This document shows positions 1 through 8,304 of a stretch of DNA of 64,000 nt, in pieces. Within the stretch, counting starts at the first letter, position 1. The number at the start of each line of letters is the position of its first letter. The position numbers were made by a program, and so were the translations under genes. Where the stretch lies: positions 558,001 through 622,000 of the forward strand of contig NZ_JAANOP010000001.1 in assembly GCF_011250515.1 (NCBI RefSeq), read 5' to 3'. A model generated the notes under the pieces. That model saw nothing but the letters and a program-made list of their open reading frames with translations. It ran no database searches and had not been told where the DNA came from. This DNA comes from Aquirufa ecclesiirivi. Lineage in GTDB: Bacteria; Bacteroidota; Bacteroidia; Cytophagales; Spirosomataceae.

Positions 1-135
1 TTAAATTACAATAAATACTTTACTGAAGGGTCCAAGAGTATTGCCGAAGTAGAAGATTATAATTCTCATAATACAAATAGGTTGACAGAGGTACAGTTAA
101 TTGCTTTATTAAATAAAATAGGCTATATAAAGTAA
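1..135 (+). CDS. UDP-GlcNAc 4,6-dehydratase/5-epimerase (CapE/WbjB/FnlA-like), C-terminal fragment
   Basis: An open frame enters from the left edge and stops with TAA at 133-135, giving the last 44 residues of a protein. The piece contains YNKYFTEG and DYNSHNT, which I recognise as the C-terminal signature of CapE/WbjB/FnlA-type nucleotide-sugar dehydratases. These enzymes convert UDP-GlcNAc to a 6-deoxy-4-keto L-sugar, the first step to UDP-L-FucNAc or UDP-L-QuiNAc. The next gene starts 11 bp later and is the expected 2-epimerase, which supports the call. The catalytic domain lies outside the window. Confidence 0.75.
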   Translation, partial: LNYNKYFTEGSKSIAEVEDYNSHNTNRLTEVQLIALLNKIGYIK

Positions 136-146
136 ATTATTAAAAA

Positions 147-1265
147 ATGTCGAAGTTAAAATTAGTAACAGTTTTGGGAACCAGGCCAGAAATAATTCGA
201 TTGGCTGAAATTATAAAATTAGCAGATCAAGTGTTTGAGCATACTTTAGTTCATACAGGTCAGAATTATGATTATAATTTAAATGAAGTGTTTTTTAATG
301 ATTTAGGGTTACGTGAACCAGATCATTTTTTGGGTGTAGTAGGGGATGATTTAGGTGAAACTATTGGGAATATTATATCTAAAACATATAAATTATTTAA
401 GTTATTAAAGCCTGATGCTTTGTTGGTTTTAGGGGACACAAATAGTGTATTATGTACCATTTCGGCTAAAAGACTTAAAATTCCAATATTTCATATGGAA
501 TCAGGAAATAGGTGTTTTGACCAAAATGTTCCGGAAGAGACAAATCGAAAAATATCAGATCATATTAGTGACATCAACTTAACTTATACAGAAAATTCGA
601 GGAGATATTTATTAAGTGAAGGATTTAGAAAAGATCATGTATTTGTAACAGGCTCCCCTTTATATGAAGTATTACTTAAATTTGACAAAGAAATAAATCA
701 AAGTAGTTTAATACAGGATTTAAACTTGAAAAAAGGAAGTTATTTTGTTGTTAGCGCTCATCGAGAAGAAAATATCGATATTGAATCAAATTTTATTAAT
801 CTAGTAGATGCAATTAATCATGTTGCTAAGACGTTTGAAAAACCAATTATTTTTTCAACTCATCCAAGAACAAAAAATATTATAGAAAAGCGAGGATTAC
901 AATTTCATCCTAACATCAAATTGCATAATCCATTTGGATTTTTTGATTATGTGAACCTTCAGAAGAATTCATTTTGCGTTCTTTCCGATAGTGGAACAAT
1001 TAGTGAGGAATCTGCTATGGTTGGTTTTCCTGCGGTAAGTATTCGTACAAGTACTGAAAGGCCCGAAGCAATTGAAGCTGGATCAATTGTATTAGGAGGA
1101 ATTACAAGGAATGAAATTGAAAATGCTATTAATGTGATTATTCAAACTAATCAAGTTCAAATGGAGATTCCAAATGAATATAAAATTAAGAATGTATCAA
1201 CTAAAATTGTTCGAATAATTCAAGGTTATACAAATGTGGTTAATAAAGTAATTTGGGATAAATAA
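147..1265 (+). CDS. UDP-N-acetylglucosamine 2-epimerase, non-hydrolysing (CapG/WbjD/FnlC-like)
   Basis: This 372-residue protein has the WecB-family layout: GTRPEIIRL at the N-terminus, HTGQNYD near residue 37, HMESGNRCFDQNVPEETNR in the middle, and SDSGTISEE followed by RTSTERPEA in the C-terminal UDP-binding lobe. The family inverts C2 of UDP-HexNAc sugars in the cytoplasm. Because it follows a CapE-like gene and precedes an RmlD-like reductase, it more likely acts on a 6-deoxy L-sugar (the WbjD/WbvD step) than on UDP-GlcNAc itself. Length is normal. Only one base separates its stop from the next GTG, so the genes are probably co-transcribed. The DNA is very AT-rich. Confidence 0.85.
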   Translation: MSKLKLVTVLGTRPEIIRLAEIIKLADQVFEHTLVHTGQNYDYNLNEVFFNDLGLREPDHFLGVVGDDLGETIGNIISKTYKLFKLLKPDALLVLGDTNSVLCTISAKRLKIPIFHMESGNRCFDQNVPEETNRKISDHISDINLTYTENSRRYLLSEGFRKDHVFVTGSPLYEVLLKFDKEINQSSLIQDLNLKKGSYFVVSAHREENIDIESNFINLVDAINHVAKTFEKPIIFSTHPRTKNIIEKRGLQFHPNIKLHNPFGFFDYVNLQKNSFCVLSDSGTISEESAMVGFPAVSIRTSTERPEAIEAGSIVLGGITRNEIENAINVIIQTNQVQMEIPNEYKIKNVSTKIVRIIQGYTNVVNKVIWDK

Positions 1266-1266
1266 G

Positions 1267-2127
1267 GTGAAGAAAATTTTAATATTAGGAGCAAATGGTA
1301 TGGCTGGCCATGTAATCAATTTAGTATTGAGAGATATGCCAGATAAATTTATTGTTACATCAATTGCTAAAAAACACAGTAAAGTGCCAATCGATACTTT
1401 ACTGGATGTGACAAACTTCATGAAACTTTCAGAATTAATTCATATTTCTAAATTTGATTTTATAATTAATTGTACGGGAATATTAAATAAAAAAGCAGAC
1501 TCAGACTTTGATCAGGCTATTTTAATTAATTCATATCTTCCACATTTTTTAGAAAAAATAACTCAAAATACAAGTACTAAAGTGATTCATTTGAGTACTG
1601 ATTGTGTCTTTTCAGGTAAATCAGGAGATTATAAAGAGGGAGATTTTAAAGATGGGATAGGTGTATATGCCTTGTCAAAGTCATTGGGGGAGATAGAAAA
1701 TAATAAAGATCTTACTATTAGAACTTCAATAATTGGGCCTGAATTGCATGAAAGCGGAATTGGACTATTTAATTGGTTTATGAAGCAATCTGGCTCTTCT
1801 ATATATGGTTTTACTAAAGCTTTTTGGAGTGGAGTTACCACTCTTGAACTAGCTAGAATTCTTGTTGACTTAATGGATATTGGTGAATTAAGTGGTATTG
1901 TGCATGTGACAAGCGCAAAAAAAATTAATAAGTATGATCTGATAACTTTGTTTAAGCAATATTTTAAAAACAAGGATTTTATTATTCTTGAGGATAGAAA
2001 ACACGCTGTTGACAAATCATTATTGAATACACGTAAGGATTTTAAAATTGAAATTAATTCATACGATAAAATGATTTCAGATTTGAAGATTTGGATTAAT
2101 CAACATTCAAGTTTATATAGATATTAA
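1267..2127 (+). CDS. RmlD-like SDR reductase (dTDP-4-dehydrorhamnose reductase family)
   Basis: A 286-residue short-chain reductase. It has an N-terminal NAD(P) motif (GANGMAGHV), STDCVFSG around residue 112, and YALSKSLGE as the YxxxK catalytic pair. This is the RmlD pattern. In the UDP-L-FucNAc pathway the corresponding enzyme (CapF/WbjC) carries a C-terminal cupin domain and is roughly 370 residues; here the protein ends after the SDR domain. That resembles WbvR of the UDP-L-QuiNAc pathway instead. The GTG start is kept because the glycine motif begins at once after it. Sugar specificity is inferred from context. Confidence 0.8.
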   Translation: MKKILILGANGMAGHVINLVLRDMPDKFIVTSIAKKHSKVPIDTLLDVTNFMKLSELIHISKFDFIINCTGILNKKADSDFDQAILINSYLPHFLEKITQNTSTKVIHLSTDCVFSGKSGDYKEGDFKDGIGVYALSKSLGEIENNKDLTIRTSIIGPELHESGIGLFNWFMKQSGSSIYGFTKAFWSGVTTLELARILVDLMDIGELSGIVHVTSAKKINKYDLITLFKQYFKNKDFIILEDRKHAVDKSLLNTRKDFKIEINSYDKMISDLKIWINQHSSLYRY

Positions 2128-2209
2128 TAGTTTTTAAGTCTTTAAAGTAGCTATTAATATGCTTTGTCTAATGGTTAAAACTTATGCATCAATTGTATAA
2201 TGTTATAAG

Positions 2210-3418
2210 GTGAAAGTCTTAGTTATCTCCCAGTATTTTTGGCCAGAGAATTTCCGCATCAATGATGTATGTATTGGCTTAAAAGAGCGGGGGCATGACG
2301 TTACCGTCCTGACTGGAAAGCCTAATTACCCCCACGGAAATTATTTTGAGGGATATTCTTGGAATACAAAATCAGAAGAAATGTGGGAAGGTATTCCCAT
2401 TCATCGATCTAATTTGTTTTTAAGGAGCCATGGGGGTGGTCTTAGATTATTCCTAAACTACTTTTCTTTTGCCTTCTTCGCCTCTTTCAAAGTATTGTCC
2501 TTGAGAGGTCCATTTGATCAAATATTTATATTTGCCCCTTCTCCTATTACTGTCGGTATCCCAGGTATAGTGGCTAAATATAGATTTAAAGCGCCTAATT
2601 TTTTATGGGTTCAAGATTTGTGGCCAGAAAGCATTCGAATTGCAGGAGGAATTGAAAACAAATTTATTTTGGGAGTGATGGAATTCATGACCAAGTGGAT
2701 TTACCAACATACGTCCAAACTGTTAATTCAATCACCCAGGTTCAAGGATTATTTGTTGGGGCAGCAGGTGCCGGAACATAAAATCACCTATTATCCATTT
2801 TATGCGGAAGGATTTTATTCTCAGACGAATATTGAAATAGATCATTCTATAGATATTCCAGAAGGGTTTAAATTGGTTTTTGCGGGTAATATTGGAGAAG
2901 CACAGAGTTTTGATACGCTAATTCAAGCTGCGCATATATTGAAAAATAAAGGGATACCCATTACCTGGTTGATCTTAGGAGATGGAAGACAAAAGGAATA
3001 TGTGAAGTCAAAAATTGCCGAGTTGTCCTTGGAAGATTCATTTTTACTGTTGGGTTCCTTTAGCGCAAATAAAATGCCATTTTACTTTTCTAAAGCAGAT
3101 GCATTGGTCGTGAGTTTGAAAAAAAGTGATATTTTTTCTATGACAATTCCAAGTAAAATTCAATCCTATTTAGCTTGTGGCAGGCCTTTGATAGGTTCAT
3201 TGGATGGAATTGGTCATGAGATCATTCAAGCATCAAATTCAGGATTTTCTGCAGGAGCGGAAGACCCTGAAGGCTTAGCAGATGCTATATTAAAACTTTA
3301 TCATTTATCTGCCGAAGAAAAGGATGAATTGGGGAGAAATGGACGACGCTATTTTGAGTCTGAATTTGAAAGAGAACTTCTATTAACCAAGCTTGAACAA
3401 ATTTTACAAAATGCATAA
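2210..3418 (+). CDS. WbuB-type glycosyltransferase family 4
   Basis: 402 residues with the opening characteristic of WbuB-like enzymes (QYFWPENFRIND, then TGKPNYPHG). The GT-B C-terminal lobe is visible as FAGNIGEAQSFD, ILGDGRQ and an E-rich donor loop (AEDPEGLADAI). WbuB-family enzymes transfer an L-FucNAc or L-QuiNAc type sugar onto an undecaprenyl-linked acceptor at the cytoplasmic membrane face. It directly follows the genes that would make such a donor. The GTG start gives MKVLVISQYF with the glycine-poor N-terminal strand typical of the family. Codon usage is less AT-rich than the two genes before it. Confidence 0.85.
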   Translation: MKVLVISQYFWPENFRINDVCIGLKERGHDVTVLTGKPNYPHGNYFEGYSWNTKSEEMWEGIPIHRSNLFLRSHGGGLRLFLNYFSFAFFASFKVLSLRGPFDQIFIFAPSPITVGIPGIVAKYRFKAPNFLWVQDLWPESIRIAGGIENKFILGVMEFMTKWIYQHTSKLLIQSPRFKDYLLGQQVPEHKITYYPFYAEGFYSQTNIEIDHSIDIPEGFKLVFAGNIGEAQSFDTLIQAAHILKNKGIPITWLILGDGRQKEYVKSKIAELSLEDSFLLLGSFSANKMPFYFSKADALVVSLKKSDIFSMTIPSKIQSYLACGRPLIGSLDGIGHEIIQASNSGFSAGAEDPEGLADAILKLYHLSAEEKDELGRNGRRYFESEFERELLLTKLEQILQNA

Positions 3419-4322
3419 GTCAATATTGATTTCTGGTATTAGTGGATTTGTGGGGAAAAATTTGTCAGTAAGTCTGTTAGCAAGTGGCTATCTAGTACAA
3501 AATCTATCTAGAAAGGATTTGCATTCTATCAATCTACCTGTAGAATCGGATGTACTGATTCATTTGGCGGGTAAAGCACATGATCTTAAACGCGTTAGCG
3601 AACCAAACGAATATTATGCTGTCAATACGGAATTGACCAAGCAGGTTTTTGATGCATTTTTGAAATCAACAGCGTCTTCTTTTATTTTCATGAGCTCTGT
3701 TAAGGCCTCTACAGATGCAGTAGAAGGGACTTTAACGGAACACGTAGATCCAAATCCACAAACGCATTATGGTAAAAGTAAGCTTTTAGCAGAAGAATAT
3801 ATACTTAGCCAATCCATCCCTGAGGGTAAAAGGGTGTATATACTTCGACCCTGCATGATTCATGGTCCGGGTAACAAAGGCAATTTAAATTTGCTTTATG
3901 AGGTAGTTCGAAGAGGAATACCTTGGCCTTTGGGAGCATTTAGTAACCATCGTTCTTTTTGTAGTATAGATAATTTGGTATTTGTCATCCGAGAATTAAT
4001 TTCAAGGCAGGAAATTCCATCGGGTATATATCAATTAGCTGATGATGAGGCGCTTTCAACCAATGAGTTAATTCAGTTAATGGCCCAATCAGTTGGGAAG
4101 AAGGCCGCTATTTGGAATTTACCCCAATTATGGATTAAAGGAATAGCTCGATTGGGCGATTGGATACATTTACCATTAAATTCAGAAAGATTAACCAAAT
4201 TAACCGAGAGCTACGTTGTCAGTAATGAAAAAATAACACAAGCTATGGGAAAAAAATTACCATTAAGCTCTCGCGAGGGTATTTTAAAAACGCTCTCCTC
4301 TTTTTTACAATCATCAAAATAG
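3411..4322 (+). CDS. NAD-dependent epimerase/dehydratase family protein (SDR)
   Basis: An extended SDR of 303 residues: ISGFVGKNL is the GxxGxxG-like dinucleotide motif, HLAGKAHD follows, SSVKAS lies in the middle, and YGKSKLLAEE holds the catalytic Tyr and Lys. It belongs with WbpV/WbpK-like epimerases that sit next to WbuB and a sugar-phosphate transferase in O-antigen loci. I take ATG 3411, which overlaps the previous stop by 8 bp; an upstream TTG at 3393 is less likely because it adds residues before the nucleotide motif. No sugar-phosphate transferase follows, so the locus ends here. The substrate is not determined. Confidence 0.8.
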   Translation: MHKSILISGISGFVGKNLSVSLLASGYLVQNLSRKDLHSINLPVESDVLIHLAGKAHDLKRVSEPNEYYAVNTELTKQVFDAFLKSTASSFIFMSSVKASTDAVEGTLTEHVDPNPQTHYGKSKLLAEEYILSQSIPEGKRVYILRPCMIHGPGNKGNLNLLYEVVRRGIPWPLGAFSNHRSFCSIDNLVFVIRELISRQEIPSGIYQLADDEALSTNELIQLMAQSVGKKAAIWNLPQLWIKGIARLGDWIHLPLNSERLTKLTESYVVSNEKITQAMGKKLPLSSREGILKTLSSFLQSSK

Positions 4323-4354
4323 CTTAGACTACCTGTTAGCGCTTTGCTTTCATC

Positions 4355-4460
4355 GAGTGAATTCTTCACTCAAAAGCCTTCATTACTTTCTAATGTAAGG
4401 TTTATGTAAAATAGTAAAGACTTCCTGACTAAGGTTATTTATTTCTTAAAATAGAAATAA
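4355..4460 (+). other. structured spacer with hairpins upstream of the ACP-P450 cassette
   Basis: The 279-base gap 4323-4601 holds two clean inverted repeats: GAGTGAA at 4355-4361 with TTCACTC at 4365-4371, and TTATTTCT at 4439-4446 with AGAAATAA at 4453-4460. Neither is followed by a T-run, so they do not look like classic terminators. They could be the 3' end of the polysaccharide operon or part of a leader for the cassette. I see no known riboswitch pattern. Confidence 0.4.
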
Positions 4461-4575
4461 GTGGATATGCTGTTGCCCACCAAAGATGGGTGATAGTGGG
4501 GAAGGAAATGGAGCTAGTCATACCATAATTCATCTCATATATGCTCCGATAAAGCATATTTTAAAGATTTATGCC

Positions 4576-4583
4576 TAGTTTTG
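4576..4583 (+). promoter_or_regulatory. candidate -7 box TAGTTTTG before the ACP gene
   Basis: TAGTTTTG matches the Bacteroidota -7 consensus TAnnTTTG and lies 18 bp before the ATG at 4602. No convincing TTG or TTTG is found about 20 bp upstream, so the call rests on one box only. Confidence 0.4.
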
Positions 4584-4601
4584 TACGAATAAATAGTCTT
4601 T

Positions 4602-4832
4602 ATGGAATATAAAAATTGGTTGATAACTCAAATAGCCTCAGAGGCGTCTATAGCAGTGGAGGAGGTTGATTGTGATGTGACATTTGATCAATTTAATTTG
4701 GATTCCTTAGCGATTGTATCCATTTCTTTTGAAATGGAAAGCCAATTTCAGTTGGAAAATGTCGATCCTTCCTTATTTTCGGAGTATAATACTATCAATA
4801 AGCTCTGTGTATGGTTGGAGAATCAACAATAA
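4602..4832 (+). CDS. acyl carrier protein (DltC-like position)
   Basis: A 76-residue acidic protein with FNLDSLAIV; Ser35 in the DSL motif is the expected 4'-phosphopantetheine attachment site. Length and helix pattern fit a free-standing carrier protein. It opens a four-gene cassette whose other members are a P450, an MBOAT acyltransferase and an SGNH/DltD-like protein, so it probably carries the acyl or aminoacyl group that the MBOAT moves across the membrane, as DltC does in dlt operons. It is unlikely to be the fatty-acid-synthesis ACP, given its context and divergent sequence. The cargo is unknown. The P450 start codon overlaps its end by 22 bp. Confidence 0.8.
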   Translation: MEYKNWLITQIASEASIAVEEVDCDVTFDQFNLDSLAIVSISFEMESQFQLENVDPSLFSEYNTINKLCVWLENQQ

Positions 4833-5998
4833 AATGGAATCCATTTGCACCTGATTACTTTAATGATCCTTATCCTATTTATACTTTAAGTAGGCAATCA
4901 AATCCTATCCAAAAGGATCAATTCGGAAATATAATTTTATTTAAATACCGAGATGTAGCTCCAATATTGGATTCTCCAGACTTTGAGGTGAGTAGTTTGT
5001 CCACCTTTTTCGAAAGTAAAGAAAGTTACATTTTTAAGAATAGTTCAGCTTGCCCCTTTTTAGCCAAGACTACCAGTAAATGGCTGATGTATTTAAATAG
5101 TGATATTCATCGAAAGTTGAGAATTGCCTTGGGTAAAGTATTATTCAGCTATGATTTTGATCGTTTAATTCAAGAGGCTGCCCAAGAGACTATCATCCAT
5201 TTTCAGTTTCATAAAGAATTAGATTTAGTCGATTTTTCTAAATACTACATCTACCATATTCTGAAAAAATTCATTGGATTAAAGGATTTTGCAAGCTTGG
5301 AAAAGGTCGTTGAATATTCCAATATGGCAGCAAGAAGTCAAGATATATTTGTTTCCAAACAAATGTACCTGAAAATCAATGATTGTCTTTTATGGGGTCA
5401 AGGGCTATTTGCAGAAGATGGTTTTAAAGCCAAATTGGTTAAAGAACTAGAAGGATTCGAATTTGAGGAGGAAGATTATTATTCTATTTTAGCAGTTACT
5501 TTAATGGCTTTTTTTGAAACCTCCAAAGACAATTTATCTTATTCTTTGTTTAATATCTTATCAATACCTAGATTAAGGGACTTTGTGTTAAAGGCGGAAG
5601 TTAAAGAAATTAAAATCATAACGGAGGAGCTAATGCGTTTCAATTCTCCTCTTCAATTCACAGTCAGGATTAATAAAAAAGAAGTGACTCTAATGGGGCA
5701 AGTATACCCTATTGGGACTCGTTTTGTTTTGGGAATAGCTAGTGCCAATCGGGATGAAGATATTTTTGAAGATGCTGATGAAATCGTTTCAAATAGGCAA
5801 ATCAATCCCCATTTAGCTTTTGGATCGGGGATACATACTTGCCTTGGAGCTTTGATTGCTCGGAAAGAATTGGAATTTGGTCTAAAGCCGATGATTGAAT
5901 TTCTTCAAAAATTTGAGATAGATAATTCTCATTCGTTACTATGGGGGAATCAAATATTTATGAGGACCTTAGATAAGGCCATGGTTAAAATTCATTAG
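4811..5998 (+). CDS. cytochrome P450
   Basis: 395 residues, the usual length of a soluble bacterial P450. The heme loop reads FGSGIHTCLG with the thiolate ligand at Cys344; the ExxR pair is Glu273 and Arg276; the I-helix has AFFETS in place of the more common AGxxT, keeping an acid-alcohol pair. No membrane segment is visible. Overlap with the ACP gene implies tight coupling, and P450s that oxidise ACP-bound substrates are known (for example BioI and several peptide-synthetase P450s). I infer oxidation of the group on the neighbouring carrier protein. The start ATG 4811 lies inside the ACP gene; no ferredoxin gene is nearby. Confidence 0.92.
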   Translation: MVGESTIKWNPFAPDYFNDPYPIYTLSRQSNPIQKDQFGNIILFKYRDVAPILDSPDFEVSSLSTFFESKESYIFKNSSACPFLAKTTSKWLMYLNSDIHRKLRIALGKVLFSYDFDRLIQEAAQETIIHFQFHKELDLVDFSKYYIYHILKKFIGLKDFASLEKVVEYSNMAARSQDIFVSKQMYLKINDCLLWGQGLFAEDGFKAKLVKELEGFEFEEEDYYSILAVTLMAFFETSKDNLSYSLFNILSIPRLRDFVLKAEVKEIKIITEELMRFNSPLQFTVRINKKEVTLMGQVYPIGTRFVLGIASANRDEDIFEDADEIVSNRQINPHLAFGSGIHTCLGALIARKELEFGLKPMIEFLQKFEIDNSHSLLWGNQIFMRTLDKAMVKIH

Positions 5999-5999
5999 G

Positions 6000-7370
6000 A
6001 TGGCTCAAATTGGACTGCTTTCTACTGTTGTTTTCCTTGTTTTAGCCCTCAGCTTTAGCCTTATTTTTCAAAGACAAATGTGGAAAGCTCTTTTAATAGG
6101 GTCCGTTCTGACGTTAGGTTTATTCATGCCGTTGACATTATTGGTCTTCTTGCTGGCGAGTGGAATTACGTATTATTTGGGAAATAAAAGTCATTCTTCT
6201 GTACCTTGGATAGGTGGAGGAGTCAGTATTTTATTACTTTCCTTGATTTTATACAAACTCCGTGAATCATGGCTTGTCTTGAATGATTACCCTTACCTGT
6301 TTGTTGGGGAGCAGGAGAGCGTATGGCAAATAATGGGCCTGAGTTTTTTTGTTTTCAATGCGATTAGTTATTTAATGGATATCAAAAGAGGGTTTATACA
6401 ACCAGCTGAATCATTTGTGAAACTAACTACTTACTTACTTTACTTCCCAACCTTATTCACAGGACCCTTACATCGTTTTAAATATGTGGATAGTCAGTTG
6501 AATCAAGCTAACGTGACACAAAAGTCATTCAGTAATGGAATGAGGTTGATTTTATGGGGAGTCTTTAAGAATTTTGTAATAGCTCAGCGATTAAATTATC
6601 TATATGTAGAACTTTGGAAAAGTAATTCAGGTGGATTGTGGACATTAATCATTGGATTTGTGTTTTTCTTTTATATCTATTTTAGCTTTAGCTCATTTGT
6701 TGATTTTTTTCAAGGGGTTTCTGAAATTTTCAATGTTCGCTTAAAAGACAATTTTCATAAGAGAGTATATCTATCTAGGAATCGACATGAGTTCTGGAGG
6801 GGTTGGCATATTACCTTAAATGAATGGTTTCGAGATTATTTTTTTTATTGGCAAATGAAGTTCAAGTTCTGGAGAGATAAGCCCTATTTACTCTTGTTGT
6901 TGACATATTTGTTGATTGGTCTATGGCATGGAATCACAGTGAAGTTTTTTATTTGGGGCTTCTTGAATGCATGTTGGATTTTATTGGAAAAATGGTGGAA
7001 AATTCCGGAAAGATTCAGTCGAATGTCTTATTTTAAGTTTTTAGGCATTTTATATCATTTGTCGCTTTGTTCAATTCTTGCCCTCGTTTTCATTTCCCCG
7101 TCACTTGATGAGTTAATTGTAAGAATAAGCCAGTCAAATTACATATCTACGGAAGTATTAATCTATCAAAAACGTAATCTGCTCATTATTTTGGTAATGG
7201 GTTTAGTCGTGGATCAGTATCACCGCTGGTCCAAAGACCTTAGGATGGATATGTATTTTGAATTACTTCCTTCTTGGAAACGTAGGTCAATATATATATG
7301 TATTTGTTTTTTTATTATAATATTTGGAGTTTTTTCTGGTCATTTAGAAAATTATTATTTAAGGTTTTAA
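6000..7370 (+). CDS. MBOAT family O-acyltransferase (DltB/AlgI-like)
   Basis: A polytopic protein of 456 residues with about ten hydrophobic segments. The AlgI/DltB signature is present: FWRGWHITLNEWFRDY with His270, and LWHGITVKF with the catalytic-type His310. Members move acyl groups from a cytoplasmic donor to an extracytoplasmic polymer. The start codon is one base after the P450 stop, so the genes are surely one operon. With a carrier protein upstream and an SGNH-like partner downstream the arrangement mirrors DltB with DltC and DltD, or AlgI with AlgJ. The acceptor could be the surface polysaccharide encoded just upstream; this is inference. Confidence 0.9.
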   Translation: MAQIGLLSTVVFLVLALSFSLIFQRQMWKALLIGSVLTLGLFMPLTLLVFLLASGITYYLGNKSHSSVPWIGGGVSILLLSLILYKLRESWLVLNDYPYLFVGEQESVWQIMGLSFFVFNAISYLMDIKRGFIQPAESFVKLTTYLLYFPTLFTGPLHRFKYVDSQLNQANVTQKSFSNGMRLILWGVFKNFVIAQRLNYLYVELWKSNSGGLWTLIIGFVFFFYIYFSFSSFVDFFQGVSEIFNVRLKDNFHKRVYLSRNRHEFWRGWHITLNEWFRDYFFYWQMKFKFWRDKPYLLLLLTYLLIGLWHGITVKFFIWGFLNACWILLEKWWKIPERFSRMSYFKFLGILYHLSLCSILALVFISPSLDELIVRISQSNYISTEVLIYQKRNLLIILVMGLVVDQYHRWSKDLRMDMYFELLPSWKRRSIYICICFFIIIFGVFSGHLENYYLRF

Positions 7371-7371
7371 A

Positions 7372-8301
7372 ATGAATATTGTTCACAAGTTAGTATTTTG
7401 GATTTTATTTTTTAGTACTCTTGGAGCAATTGCATTTAAAGGATTAAAAACTGAAAGGGAAGTAATAAAGTTTAAAGAAAAATCCATATTTGAAAAATTA
7501 AATTTTAAATCGAAAACAATATTTTATATAGGTTCTAGTCGCGTAATGATGGGGATTAATACAGACTTATTGAATGATTCATTAACTGAATGGAAATCAA
7601 TAAATATTGGGGTTCCGGGAAGTAGTCTAGCACAAAATTTATATTTGGCTAATTTTTTAAAAAATAAACCAGGAAATAAAGTTCTATTTATTGAACTTTC
7701 AAGGTATAAGAAAAATCGTCTGAATGCCACTGCTACCAAAGCTCTTGGGTTTAGTAATTACCTAGATTCTTACAATGAATATATTCATGTTAATCCAAGT
7801 GTTGCTAGTGTAGTAAAAAATTGGGAATTCAGTTTTTGGGAATGGCTTAATAAAAAACAAAATGCTATCAAACAGCTTATCTTTCCAGAAAAGAAAGTGA
7901 AGTACGAAGTGATCGGTTTTAATCCCAATAATGCTTCTAATTATAGAAAAACAGATTCCTTTATCACCCAAAAGGATAAGTTAAATTTTGCAAATGGGTC
8001 AATTGACTCCGAAGCCATGGGGAAAATACATGAATTATTGACGGTTCTGGTTAATAGTAAATGTAAAGTAATATTTTTGCTTCCAATGACCAGCTTGGAA
8101 AAAAGTGAATTGAAGTTTTCAATTCCTATCTTTGAAGCTATTCCAATCAACAACAAATGGAATTACGATTCATCATTTATTCAAGCGATTTCTCACCCAA
8201 AATACCTAGCGGATAAAAATCACTTGAACTACCAAGGATCGGTTGTATATACCCAAGGACTAGTCAACTACATCAAAGCCAACGAAAAGAACTGGCAGTA
8301 G
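7372..8301 (+). CDS. membrane-anchored SGNH-like protein (DltD/AlgJ-like partner of MBOAT)
   Basis: 309 residues with one N-terminal hydrophobic segment (about residues 5-24), so the rest should face the periplasm. YIGSSRVMMG (Ser55/Ser56) corresponds to the nucleophile block of SGNH enzymes, NIGVPGSS follows, and DKNH gives Asp281 and His284 in the DxxH spacing of the catalytic triad. This is the plan of DltD and of AlgJ-type partners. It follows the MBOAT by one base and is markedly more AT-rich than it. Likely role: completing transfer of the acyl group to the surface acceptor. It overlaps nothing and ends 3 bp before the convergent Wzi-like gene. Confidence 0.75.
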   Translation: MNIVHKLVFWILFFSTLGAIAFKGLKTEREVIKFKEKSIFEKLNFKSKTIFYIGSSRVMMGINTDLLNDSLTEWKSINIGVPGSSLAQNLYLANFLKNKPGNKVLFIELSRYKKNRLNATATKALGFSNYLDSYNEYIHVNPSVASVVKNWEFSFWEWLNKKQNAIKQLIFPEKKVKYEVIGFNPNNASNYRKTDSFITQKDKLNFANGSIDSEAMGKIHELLTVLVNSKCKVIFLLPMTSLEKSELKFSIPIFEAIPINNKWNYDSSFIQAISHPKYLADKNHLNYQGSVVYTQGLVNYIKANEKNWQ

Positions 8302-8304
8302 GAT

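Noticed and set aside
1629-2015. 128-codon minus-strand frame inside the RmlD-like gene
   Set aside because: Antisense shadow in AT-rich DNA; the plus-strand gene has clear SDR motifs.
4602-5998. ACP plus P450 as part of a peptide- or polyketide-synthase cluster
   Set aside because: No adenylation, condensation or ketosynthase gene is present; the MBOAT and SGNH genes point to surface acylation.
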